NCBI GenBank assembly: GCA_019671135.1
Contig: JAHRHY010000001.1
Location: 4,216,001-4,280,000 of the forward strand
Source: Linnemannia hyalina
Lineage: Eukaryota; Mortierellomycota; Mortierellomycetes; Mortierellales; Mortierellaceae
Length of the DNA: 64,000 nt
Reading direction: 5' to 3'
The notes under the pieces are model-generated. The model saw only the letters and a program-made list of their open reading frames with translations. It was not told the DNA's origin and ran no database searches. Below are positions 44,621 through 54,725 of the stretch, one piece after another; position 1 is the first letter of the stretch, and the number at the start of each line of letters is the position of its first letter. A program made the translations under genes and the position numbers.

Positions 44621-44893
44621 ATGCCCAGGCCTACACGTTTAACCAAAGCACGCCAGCAGGAAGTTGTTGCAGATTTTATTTATGAGAAGAATCTGGAATT
44701 GTGTATGTTTGTCTATTTGGATGAATTTTTAGATCATCATCGTAACCTCTTTCCACAAGATGCCACTATATTTGGCACTAACGGCATAAAAAAGTTATTA
44801 GAGGCATCTTATCAACTCCTACGTGACAAAATACGTGCAGATGGATTACTTACCGAGAAAGACGCTGGTGAATATATGCTTAGAAAAAAATGA
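44621..44893 (+). CDS. 90-aa conserved family 2 protein, unknown function
   Basis: A small protein starting MPRPTRLTKARQQEVVADFI, probably all helical, ending GEYMLRKK. It is intact in the three family 2 elements, with substitutions between subfamilies that keep the hydrophobic pattern. It precedes the Rep-like gene on the same strand by only 45 bp, with a TTTTTAAAA motif between them, an operon-like spacing unusual for fungi. An unrelated-looking 81-aa protein occupies the same place in the family 3 element. Confidence 0.65.
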   Translation: MPRPTRLTKARQQEVVADFIYEKNLELCMFVYLDEFLDHHRNLFPQDATIFGTNGIKKLLEASYQLLRDKIRADGLLTEKDAGEYMLRKK

Positions 44894-44938
44894 CGACCTA
44901 AATTATAGACTTTTTAAAACCTAAGTATACCTTTTATT

Positions 44939-46642
44939 ATGTCGCCAACAAAAGAATCTCTGATAAACAAAGCCATCAACGAAATTTCCCATTTGCTGTC
45001 AAATGTGGGTAATCTACAGTCAGCACCATTTGGCAGTGTGGAGAGAAAAGGATTCACCAAATTCTCCAAACTCTTTTGCGATTCCATCATCTTTTGAGGT
45101 ATATATAACTTTGCTGACGATACCACTAAAGGTACAGCAATTGGAAAGTACATTGCTGAACTGCGCGATGCATTTAACCACACCGATTTAATTGTGGAAT
45201 CTGTAAAGTTGGTCGATGCTAGGCAGGTTAAAATGGATGATAACTATTTTTCTCCGCGCATGGTCAAACGCCATAGAAAGTTGTTTGTTGGAAAAGAATA
45301 CCAACAGGGTTTTATTGCCATCAAGGTTTCTTTAGATTTTTCCCGTGCAAAGATTGTTGTGCCAATTTTGGCGAACATGTTGTCTAGCTTGAACGAGAGC
45401 GGCATTGCTTTACATGACATAGACTTTGCCTATGATTGTACGCGTATTACCACACGACTGCACGTGGAGAGATTGCTAAAACAAACGAAAACTACAAAAA
45501 TTGTCGATGATGTGGGAAGAGTAGGACATCATTGTATTTCATGGAGAGGTCGAAAAGGGGATACAAAGAATATCCGATATAAGGTGTATAACAAATTTGT
45601 TCAGATTTTGGAAAGTGCCGAGGTGCGAAAGAGCCTTGGTTCACGTTTGGAGGATTTGGTGGAGAAAGAAACAGCATTTGGACGACGAGTTAAAAAATAT
45701 AAAAAGCATGGTTATAGTCGTATCGAGCTGACGTTTGAAGGTTCATCTTTGAGATCTCTTCAGTCATATCAAGACGAAATGGACAAGACAAAGAATCTCT
45801 TGAAGAAATGTAAAACATTTAAATGTTCCTTTGAGATGCAGTGGGAGGAACGTGCAAAATGCATTACCTCGATGGTGGCTGTACATTTTCCACATGAGAA
45901 ACTGTTTGCTTATTGTCACTGGTGGAATTCGGTAACCTCTAAGAAGTATGGATATATGTGGCAAAACTTTAAGAACCCCGAGCTTATTACACTTTTGCTG
46001 GCTAACTATTCCTTTAACGATAGACCTATATACTTTGTGGAAGGACATGTAAAAGAGGTAAATGGGAAAGAGAAAGTTATTTTGGGCGAAATAAGGACAT
46101 TTAAGCGCGAGCCTGGATGTACTGCCATCACACTAGTTGCTGGCTCGCAAAAAGGAATGTTTCCTTCGAGGGATGCATCTTCTAACGTCATTCGTAAATT
46201 TAGCAAAGTTGGAATTGTGGAAGTTGACAACATCTCTATTGCCTGGCCAAAGCGTGTTCATAACAGATATAGTGCCCCACTTGCAGATATCTTCGAATAT
46301 GATGAAGATACAGTAGATACAAATGTATTACATCTGAAAACTATTCATGTTTCGATGTATACTGCAGCCGACCGAATTCTAAAGCCTGATGAAGAGTATA
46401 CCATTGTAGCGGCCGGTCTCAAAGAATTTCGTTCTGAACATCGTTGGCATTTTATTACAGCATGTGGCATAAAGGTGCGCGCAGGAAAATCGTTGGCAAA
46501 GATTTGGACACCATGGCGTGTGGAGCATCTTCAAGGTCTACAGAGAATTGGCAGAGTCGAAGGTGTACCGTTGATGACATTTCGTGCAGTAAAAAAGGTT
46601 CGTATTCATGGCGAGGACGATATGAAGTGCGAGCGTGTTTGA
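44939..46642 (+). pseudogene. Rep-like conserved protein gene (nested element 1), one in-frame TGA
   Basis: Same gene as 54726-56429, but codon 53 (TGG Trp in the other copies) is TGA at 45095-45097. The remaining frame is open to the stop at 46642 and keeps all motifs (HDIDFAYDC, VGHHCISW, YSRIELTF, YCHWWNSV). It ends with a unique GEDDMKCERV. A single transition explains the stop; a sequencing error or readthrough cannot be excluded. Restart at a later ATG (45194) would lose the N-terminal ~85 residues. Confidence 0.8.
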
Positions 46643-46646
46643 GAGG

Positions 46647-46656
46647 TTTTTAAAAA
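46647..46656. terminator. Palindromic TTTTTAAAAA between convergent Rep-like and DDE genes
   Basis: The two stop codons are only about 35 bp apart and the palindrome lies between them. The same motif is found at the equivalent junctions at 54712-54721 and 61707-61716. A bidirectional 3'-end signal is the simplest reading; function is inferred from position only. Confidence 0.45.
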
Positions 46657-46677
46657 CTTTGGAAAGACTTTTGTTAA

Positions 46678-47958
46678 TTATAGACTGGTATTATCATCTT
46701 CGTGGTTTGACATTTCCTCGTCATCATCCTTATTTGACGTTTGTTCATCATCATCATCTGAAGCAACATCTATTCCTACAAATTTCTCTTGCATCCTTTG
46801 TAACTCAAGACCATTCTCCAGTTTGTTTTGTACTGTAATGGTTTGTGTTAACTCTGGAATAAGTTGCCTTTCTCGTGGATAATCCACTCCTTCTTCCATC
46901 CATCCACGATGATGTGGCAGCTCTTCGATGTCGACTGCTTTGACAAAGTTGCGAACATTTAGCAAGAGAAGACAAAGGCGGAGTGTAAGATTAAACTCCT
47001 TTTTAGATCCAACTCGAACAATCTCCTTGTTATTAAACTTGGCGAATGTTTTCATGAGATCACCAAAGACAGCCTCTGACGTAGATCGAAATCCACCAAA
47101 CATAGCATTAAAGTTGGATTCCTCTTCGTGGAGTTGCTGTAGTCGTTTCTTACGAATGGGAAAACAGAAGTTACGCTCGTCCAACTTTTCTTTTTCCACA
47201 ATATCGCCAATGTATTGTGTATATCCTCCATCGAGAGCAATACAGTCCATGTTGTTGATCTTCTTACCAATGCCCATCTCTTGTAACATTTTCCCATCGT
47301 TGTTATCACGACATGACGCTGATTTGGATACAAAGAGAACCATTCCATTGGCATCGATGGCCACTTGCGTTCTCAAACCCGATTTCTTTAACTTATAAGA
47401 ATACATTGCTGCTTTATCTTCCCCATATGTTGCTCGAGAGTCATGACCATCCAAGTAGAGAGTTACATGCTTGAACATTGGGGGATTTTTCCAATTGGCT
47501 GTTCGAATACGAATTTCCAAAGAGGAGAACATAGATACAAAACAGCGTGTAATCTCCTTCTCAAATAATGCACGTTCCACCTTGACGAATGTGCTGTATA
47601 TCAAATGGAATGTGGACTTTGGCATATACTGTGCCATGGAATCCATAGTCTCTCCAGCGACGAAAAAGTAAAAGAATGCAATTCCTTTCTCAAGTGCGTT
47701 ATATGGACCAGGGAAATAGTGTTTACTCCAGATGGTAGATAGAAAGAAAAACACCGGTATGGCTCCAAGTCGCTTCATCAACACCTTTTTCATATCCTGT
47801 ATTCTTGCGATTGGTTTCAACTCTGAACGATGAAATGTCTTGACCTTTGGGCACATTGGCCACGGTTCATCAAGAAATCCCCATTCGTTCTCCAACAGAT
47901 TATCAAGCAGCCGTGCAAGTTTCTTTGGCGTAGGGTTTACGACGGTATCAGTCTCCAT
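46678..47958 (-). CDS. PIF/Harbinger-type DDE transposase, family 2 (nested element 1)
   Basis: A 426-aa intronless nuclease from METDTVVNPT at 47958. Catalytic candidates are Asp170 in LYLDGHDSRATY, Asp243 in CIALDGGYTQYI and Glu295 in FRSTSEAVFGDL. YKLKKSGLRTQVAID is shared with families 1 and 3. The C-terminal tail is rich in Asp/Glu (SDDDDEQTS, NKDDDEEMSNHED). It is the only family 2 copy in the window whose DDE gene is complete, so it may be the source of activity for the nested elements. The start is supported by agreement with the other copies. Confidence 0.88.
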   Translation of the reverse strand: METDTVVNPTPKKLARLLDNLLENEWGFLDEPWPMCPKVKTFHRSELKPIARIQDMKKVLMKRLGAIPVFFFLSTIWSKHYFPGPYNALEKGIAFFYFFVAGETMDSMAQYMPKSTFHLIYSTFVKVERALFEKEITRCFVSMFSSLEIRIRTANWKNPPMFKHVTLYLDGHDSRATYGEDKAAMYSYKLKKSGLRTQVAIDANGMVLFVSKSASCRDNNDGKMLQEMGIGKKINNMDCIALDGGYTQYIGDIVEKEKLDERNFCFPIRKKRLQQLHEEESNFNAMFGGFRSTSEAVFGDLMKTFAKFNNKEIVRVGSKKEFNLTLRLCLLLLNVRNFVKAVDIEELPHHRGWMEEGVDYPRERQLIPELTQTITVQNKLENGLELQRMQEKFVGIDVASDDDDEQTSNKDDDEEMSNHEDDNTSL

Positions 47959-48039
47959 AATGTCGTTTTCTGCAAAAATAGGGATTATACACACGTAATT
48001 ATGTCAATTATTCCCTAGAATTCCCCAGATATGTCATAT

Positions 48040-48763
48040 TAAGAAATGGTGGGCATAGCTTAACAAAAGACGAGAAAACAGGTGTACTCCCTCGCCCAAA
48101 AAAAAGCGCACTCCCCCAATTCTATTCCTCGATTACCGATATGTAAAATATGTTTATGTTGATACTCTTTCCTTACGTTTTGCTCTTGTAATACTGCTAG
48201 ATAACTATGTCCATTTGGATTCTTTTGCTTTTGTATATGTATTCTTTATAGATATATCTGTTGTCTTTTTAAAAACTCCTTCCATAATCGTCTGTACAAA
48301 TTCTTGCAACTTCCATTGGTATTCCATAACATATTTAACTATTTCGACCCAAGACATTTCCCATTTCGATGTACAGATTGGCTTGAATATCCTCGATGAA
48401 CGTTTCCCCCAACTTGACCTATTATGTATCTCTTATTTTAAAATCTGTTCTTGATATACTATATAATTCCAATGGTTGGGGGGTGTACTCCCTCGCCCAA
48501 AAAAAAGCGCACTCCCCCAATTCTATTCCTCGATTACCGATATGTAAAATATGTTTATGTTGATACTCTTTCCTTACGTTTTGCTCTTGTAATACTGCTA
48601 GATAACTATGTCCATTTGGATTCTTTTGCTTTTGTATATGTATTCTTTATAGATATATCTGTTGTCTTTTTAAAAACTCCTTCCATAATCGTCTGTACAA
48701 ATTCTTGCAACTTCCATTGGTATTCCATAACATATTTAACTATTTCGACCCAAGACATTTCCC
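48040..48763 (-). repeat. Double right terminal repeat of nested element 1
   Basis: Two direct copies of the ~320-bp terminal repeat, each ending AAGACATTTCCC (at about 48363 and at 48763), separated by a ~115-bp spacer beginning ATTTCGATGTACAGATTGG. A homologous spacer and doubling occur at the right end of the outer element (57512-58244). Confidence 0.85.
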
Positions 48764-49750
48764 ATACCAGTGTTTTTCTTTCTATCTACTATCTGGAGTA
48801 AACACTATTTCCCTGGTCCATATAACGCACTTGAGAAAGGAATTGCATTTCTGTACTTTTTCGTCGCTGGAGAGACTATGGATTCCATGGCACAGTATAT
48901 GCCAAAGTCCACATTCCATTTGATATACAGCACATTCGTCAAGGTGGAACGTGCATTATTTGAGAAGGAGATTACACGCTGTTTTGCATCTATGTTCTCT
49001 TCGTTGGAAATTCGTATTCGAACAGCCAATTGGAAAAATCCCCCAATGTTCAAGCATGTAACTCTCTACTTGGATGGTCATGACTCTCGAGCAACATATG
49101 GGGAAGATAAAGCAGCAATGTATTCTTATAAGCTAAAGAAATCGGGTTTGAGAACGCAAGTGGCCATCGATGCCAATGGAATGGTTCTCTTTGTATCCAA
49201 ATCAGCGTCATGTCGTGATAACAACGATGGGAAAATGTTACAAGAGATGGGCATTGGGAAATGTCTTGGGTCGAAATAGTTAAATATGTTATGGAATACC
49301 AATGGAAGTTGCAAGAATTTGTACAGACGATTATGGAAGGAGTTTTTAAAAAGACAACAGATATATCTATAAAGAATACATATACAAAAGCAAAAGAATC
49401 CAAATGGACATAGTTATCTAGCAGTATTACAAGAGCAAAACGTAAGGAAAGAGTATCAACATAAACATATTTTACATATCGGTAATCGAGGAATAGAATT
49501 GGGGGAGTGCGCTTTTTTTTGGGCGAGGGAGTACACCTGTTTTCTCGTCTTTTGTTAAGCTATGCCCATCATTTTAAATCACCTACGTTCATATAACATA
49601 TATAGCATTTATACATGTGTCAACGGTGAATCTCATGCATATACATCATGATGATAATGGTACCAGCTTGGTTGACAGTACATGAATTCCCTGGGAATAA
49701 TTCCCATAATACTACTTATGGAAGGTATATATATTGCACATTTTAAAAGA

Positions 49751-50143
49751 TTATTCCGATAGCTCAACAACATTGGCTGTATCTAATTCTTCCTCTTGAT
49801 TTACCATGAGACCACTGGCAAATCCTTTGATCAAGGCATTTATTATATAAATCTCCTTCTTCTGCTGGGAAATAATTTGGTTCATCTTATCCATTCCTTT
49901 CTCCAATTTTCTGACACGTTTCTTCAACTTCTTATTCTCATACCGTAAATCATCATCGGATTGTTGTACATCCTCGTCTTTCTTAGATCTCCCAGATTTC
50001 ACATGATTTCCACCATTCTTTTTTGCCTGATAGCTCTCCTTGGAAGACTTTATCTTGCATTCCTTACATGTATTTCTGGAATCATCGTAGAAATCATATA
50101 AAGGCTTCTTTTTGTCACACCTGTTGCAAATCCTTTTTGGCAT
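49751..50143 (-). CDS. Zinc-ribbon/coiled-coil protein (nested element 2)
   Basis: Identical at protein level to the copy at 44032-44424: CNRC and CKEC zinc-ribbon, Lys-rich linker, coiled coil, acidic tail. The start is the ATG before PKRICNRC. Intact, although both large genes of this element are broken. Confidence 0.75.
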   Translation of the reverse strand: MPKRICNRCDKKKPLYDFYDDSRNTCKECKIKSSKESYQAKKNGGNHVKSGRSKKDEDVQQSDDDLRYENKKLKKRVRKLEKGMDKMNQIISQQKKEIYIINALIKGFASGLMVNQEEELDTANVVELSE

Positions 50144-50339
50144 ATTAGGCGGAATGGTGATCTCTTGATAGTTGATATACCACGTTTTTTCCCGGGAATA
50201 TTTCTCTCAATGTTTGTGTTTGAGGGCATACACAACAATATCTAATATAGATGTCAAGTTGTATCTATTCAAGGGAGTAATTGACAAATAGGTATATAGG
50301 GGGATGAGCATTTAGACGTCTTATCGCCGCAAATATATT

Positions 50340-50612
50340 ATGCCCAGGCCTACACGTTTAACCAAAGCACGCCAGCAGGAAGTTGTTGCAGATTTTATTT
50401 ATGAGAAGAATCTGGAATTGTGTATGTTTGTCTATTTGGATGAATTTTTAGATCATCATCGTAACCTCTTTCCACAAGATGCCACTATATTTGGCACTAA
50501 CGGCATAAAAAAGTTATTAGAGGCATCTTATCAACTCCTACGTGACAAAATACGTGCAGATGGATTACTTACCGAGAAAGACGCTGGTGAATATATGCTT
50601 AGAAAAAAATGA
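50340..50612 (+). CDS. 90-aa conserved family 2 protein (nested element 2)
   Basis: Identical to the protein at 44621-44893 and placed the same way, 45 bp before the Rep-like gene. Likely helical; no known domain. Confidence 0.65.
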   Translation: MPRPTRLTKARQQEVVADFIYEKNLELCMFVYLDEFLDHHRNLFPQDATIFGTNGIKKLLEASYQLLRDKIRADGLLTEKDAGEYMLRKK

Positions 50613-50657
50613 CGACCTAAATTATAGACTTTTTAAAACCTAAGTATACCTTTTATT

Positions 50658-52365
50658 ATGTCGCCAACAAAAGAATCTCTGATAAACAAAGCCATCAACG
50701 AAATTTCCCATTTGCTGTCAAATGTGGGTAATCTACAGTCAGCACCATTTGGCAGTGTGGAGAGAAAAGGATTCACCAAATTCTCCAAACTCTTTTGCGA
50801 TTCCATCATCTTTTGGGGTATATATAACTTTGCTGACGATACCACTAAAGGTACAGCAATTGGAAAGTACATTGCTGAACTGCGCGATGCATTTAACCAC
50901 ACCGATTTAATTGTGGAATCTGTAAAGTTGGTCGATGCTAGGCAGGTTAAAATGGATGATAACTATTTTTCTCCGCGCATGGTCAAACGCCATAGAAAGT
51001 TGTTTGTTGGAAAAGAATACCAACAGGGTTTTATTGCCATCAAGGTTTCTTTAGATTTTTCCCGTGCAAAGATTGTTGTGCCAATTTTGGCGAACATGTT
51101 GTCTAGCTTGAACGAGAGCGGCATTGCTTTACATGACATAGACTTTGCCTATGATTGTACGCGTATTACCACACGACTGCACGTGGAGAGATTGCTAAAA
51201 CAAACGAAAACTACAAAAATTGTCGATGATGTGGGAAGAGTAGGACATCATTGTATTTCATGGAGAGGTCGAAAAGGGGATACAAAGAATATCCGATATA
51301 AGGTGTATAACAAATTTGTTCAGATTTTGGAAAGTGCCGAGGTGCGAAAGAGTCTTGGTTCACGTTTGGAGGATTTGGTGGAGAAAGAAACAGCATTTGG
51401 ACGACGAGTTAAAAAATATAAAAAGCATGGTTATAGTCGTATCGAGCTGACGTTTGAAGGTTCATCTTTGAGATCTCTTCAGTCATATCAAGACGAAATG
51501 GACAAGACAAAGAATCTCTTGAAGAAATGTAAAACATTTAAATGTTCCTTTGAGATGCAGTGGGAGGAACGTGCAAAATGCATTACCTCGATGGTGGCTG
51601 TACATTTTCCACATGAGAAACTGTTTGCTTATTGTCACTGGTGGAATTCGGTAACCTCTAAGAAGTATGGATATATGTGGCAAAACTTTAAGAACCCCGA
51701 GCTTATTACACTTTTGCTGGCTAACTATTCCTTTAACGATAGACCTATATACTTTGTGGAAGGACATGTAAAAGAGGTAAATGGGAAAGAGAAAGTTATT
51801 TTGGGCGAAATAAGGACATTTAAGCGCGAGCCTGGATGTACTGCCATCACACTAGTTGCTGGCTCGCAAAAAGGAATGTTTCCTTCGAGGGATGCATCTT
51901 CTAACGTCATTCGTAAATTTAGCAAAGTTGGAATTGTGGAAGTTGACAACATCTCTATTGCCTGGCCAAAGCGTGTTCATAACAGATATAGTGCCCCACT
52001 TGCAGATATCTTCGAATATGATGAAGATACAGTAGACACAAATGTAGTTACATCTGAAAACTATTCATGTTTCGATGTATACTGCAGCCGACCGAATTCT
52101 AACGCCTGATGAAGAGTATACCATTGTAGGCCGCCGGTCTCAAAGAATTTCGTTCTGAACGTCGTTGGCATTTTATTACAGCATGTGGCATAAAGGTGCG
52201 CGCAGGTAAAATCGTTGGCAAAGATTTGGAGACCATGGCGTGTGGAGCATCTTCAAGGTCTACAGAGAATTGGTAGATGTGCAAGGTGTACCGTTGATGA
52301 CATTTCGTGCAGTAAAAAAGGTTCGTATTCATGGCGAGGACGATATGAAGTGCGAGCGCGTTTGA
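50658..52365 (+). pseudogene. Rep-like gene of nested element 2, frameshifted near the C-terminus
   Basis: The frame is open from ATG 50658, including Trp53 where nested element 1 has a stop. At about 52046 an extra G (TGTAGTTACATC against TGTATTACATC) shifts the frame, ending at 52109. Further single-base insertions follow (GTAGGCC, GCAGGTAAAAT). The homologous end would be at 52363-52365. All central motifs up to ~residue 450 are intact. Confidence 0.8.
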
Positions 52366-52400
52366 GAGGTTTTTAAAAACTTTGGAAAGACTGTTGTTAA

Positions 52401-53692
52401 TTATAGACTGGTATTATCAGTCTTCGTGGTTTGACATTTCCTCGTCATCATCCTTATTTGACGTTTGTTCATCATCATCATCTGAAGCAACATCTATTCC
52501 TACAAATTTCTCTTGCATTCCTTTGTAACTCAAGACCATTCTCCAGTTTGTTTTGTACTGTAACGGTTTGTGTTAACTCTGGGACTAAGTTGCCTTTCTC
52601 GTGGATAATCTACTCCTTCTTCCATCCATCCACGATGATGTGGCTGCTCTTCGATGTCCGACTGCTTTAACAAAGTTGCGAATATTTAGCAAGAGAAGAC
52701 AAAGGCGGAATGTAAGATTAAACTCCTTTTTGGATCCAACTCTTACAATCTCCTTATTAGTTAAACTTGACGAATGTTTTCATGAGATCACCAAAGACAT
52801 GCCTCTGACGTAGATCGAAAATCCACCAAACATAGCATTAAAGTTGGATTCCTCTTCGTGGAGTTGCTGTAGTCGTTTCTTACGGATGGGAAAACAGAAG
52901 TTACGCTCGTCCAACTTTTCTTTTTCCACAATATCGCCAATGTATTGTGTATATCCTCCATCGAGAGGCAATACAGTCCATGCTAGTCGATCTTCTTACC
53001 AATGCCCATCTCTTGTAGCATTTTCCCGTCGTTGTTATCACGACATGATGCCTGATTTGGATACAAGGAGAACCATTCCATTAGCATCGATGGCCACTTG
53101 CGTTCTCAAACCCGATTTCTTTAGCTTATAAGAATACATTGCTGCTTTATCTTCCCCATATGTTGCTCGAGAGTCATGACCATCCAAGTAGAGAGTTACA
53201 TGCTTGAACATTGGGGGATTTTTCCAATTGGCTGTTCGAATACGAATTTCCAAGCGAAGAGAACATAGATACAAAACAGCGTGTAATCTCCTTCTCAAAT
53301 AATGCACGTTCCACCTTGACAAATGTGCTGTATATCAAATGGAATGTGGACTTTGGCATATACTGTGCCATGGAATCCATAGTCTCTCCAGCGACGAAAA
53401 AGTACAGAAATGCAATTCCTTTCTCAAGTGCGTTATATGGACCAGGGAAATAGTGTTTACTCCAGATGGTAGATAGAAAGAAAAACACTGGTATGGCTCC
53501 AAGTCTCTTCATCAACACCTTTTTCATATCCTGTATTCTTGCGATTGGTTTCAACTCTGAACGATGAAATGTCTTGACCTTTGGGCACATTGGCCACGGT
53601 TCATCAAGAAATCCCCATTCGTTCTCCAACAGATTATCAAGCAGCCGTGCAAGTTTCTTTGGCGTAAGGTTTACGACGGTATTAGTCTCCAT
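52401..53692 (-). pseudogene. DDE transposase of nested element 2, broken by several single-base insertions
   Basis: Same gene as 46678-47958. Extra bases compared with that copy occur near 52419, 52520, 52658, 52758, 52800, 52967, 53050 and 53255, giving fragments in three frames. The N-terminal ~150 codons (from 53692) are intact. Almost all differences are insertions of one base, which is an unusual pattern for natural decay. Confidence 0.85.
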
Positions 53693-54711
53693 AATGTCGT
53701 TTTCTGCAAAAATAGGGAGTATACACACGTAATTATGTCAATTATTCCCTAGAATTCCCCAGATACGTCATATTAAGAAATGGTGGGCATAGCTTAACAA
53801 AAGACGAGAAAACAGGTGTACTCCCTCGCCCAAAAAAAAGCGCACTCCCCCAATTCTATTCCTCGATTACCGATATGTAAAATATGTTTATGTTGATACT
53901 CTTTCCTTACGTTTTGCTCTTGTAATACTGCTAGATAACTATGTCCATTTGGATTCTTTTGCTTTTGTATATGTATTCTTTATAGATATATCTGTTGTCT
54001 TTTTAAAAACTCCTTCCATAATCGTCTGTACAAATTCTTGCAACTTCCATTGGTATTCCATAACATATTTAACTATTTCGACCCAAGACATTTCCCATTG
54101 GTAAGAAGATCAACAACATGGACTGTATTGCTCTCGATGGAGGATATACACAATACATTGGCGATATTGTGGAAAAAGAAAAGTTGGACGAGCGTAACTT
54201 CTGTTTTCCCATTCGTAAGAAACGACTACAGCAACTCCACGAAGAGGAATCCAACTTTAATGCTATGTTTGGTGGATTTCGATCTACGTCAGAGGCTGTC
54301 TTTGGTGATCTCATGAAAACATTCACCAAGTTTAATAACAAGGAGATTGTTCGAGTTGGATCCAAAAAGGAGTTTAATCTTACATTCCGCCTTTGTCTTC
54401 TGTTGCTAAATATTCGCAACTTTGTTAAAGCAGTGGACATCGAAGAGCAGCCACATCATCGTGGATGGATGGAAGAAGGAGTAGATTATCCACGAGAAAG
54501 GCAACTTGTCCCAGAGTTAACACAAACCATTACAGTACAAAACAAACTGGAAAACGGTCTTGAGTTACAAAGAATGCAAGAGAAATTTGTAGGAATAGAT
54601 GTTGCTTCAGATGATGATGATGAACAAACGTCAAAAAAGGATGATGACGAGGAAATGTCAAACCACGAAGACGATAATACCAGTCTATAATTAACAAAAG
54701 TCTTTCCAAAG

Positions 54712-54721
54712 TTTTTAAAAA
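54712..54721. terminator. TTTTTAAAAA between DDE and Rep-like genes of the outer element
   Basis: Lies in the 35-bp gap between the DDE stop (54690) and the Rep-like stop (54726) on the opposite strand, exactly as in the nested element. Confidence 0.45.
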
Positions 54722-54725
54722 CCTC

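Larger units (their letters stand above)
43537..48763 (-). mobile_element. Family 2 nested element 1, target duplication ATA
   Basis: Starts GGGAAATGTCTTGGGTCGAA at 43537 and ends with its inverse at 48763. Flanking ATA occurs at 43534-43536 and 48764-48766, whereas the uninterrupted relative has one ATA at this place. Gene order is zinc-ribbon/coiled coil (-), 90-aa protein (+), Rep-like (+), DDE (-). The right end is double: one terminal repeat ends at about 48363, then a ~115-bp spacer and a second repeat follow. A 3-bp duplication fits PIF/Harbinger enzymes. Confidence 0.9.
49256..54096 (-). mobile_element. Family 2 nested element 2, target duplication ATT
   Basis: Starts GGGAAATGTCTTGGG at 49256 and ends with its inverse at 54096. 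ATT occurs on both sides (49253-49255, 54097-54099), single in the uninterrupted relative. Length 4841 bp, single terminal repeats at both ends. It is nearly identical to nested element 1 over most of its length, but has many single-base insertions between about 52040 and 53280. Confidence 0.92.
43336..54690 (+). pseudogene. DDE transposase of the outer family 2 element, split by two insertions
   Basis: The gene is in three pieces in one reading direction: 43336-43536 (METDTVVNPT to GAI), 48767-49255 (from PVFFFLS to the segment ending MLQEMGI) and 54100-54690 (from the INNMDCIALDGGY block to a stop after NTSL). The two interruptions are complete family 2 elements flanked by ATA and ATT. No other frameshift is seen, so insertion alone inactivated it. 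Catalytic candidates are LDGHDSRATY, ALDGGYTQYI and FRSTSEAVFGD. The interrupting sequences do not have GT-AG ends and so are not introns. Confidence 0.88.

Noticed and set aside
45095..45097. Selenocysteine or programmed readthrough at TGA
   Set aside because: Sister copies have TGG (Trp), there is no evidence of a SECIS-like element, and fungi of this type are not expected to use selenocysteine here.
43537..54096. Large introns in the outer DDE gene
   Set aside because: The interruptions begin GGGAAATG and end CATTTCCC with 3-bp duplications and encode complete elements; there are no splice sites.
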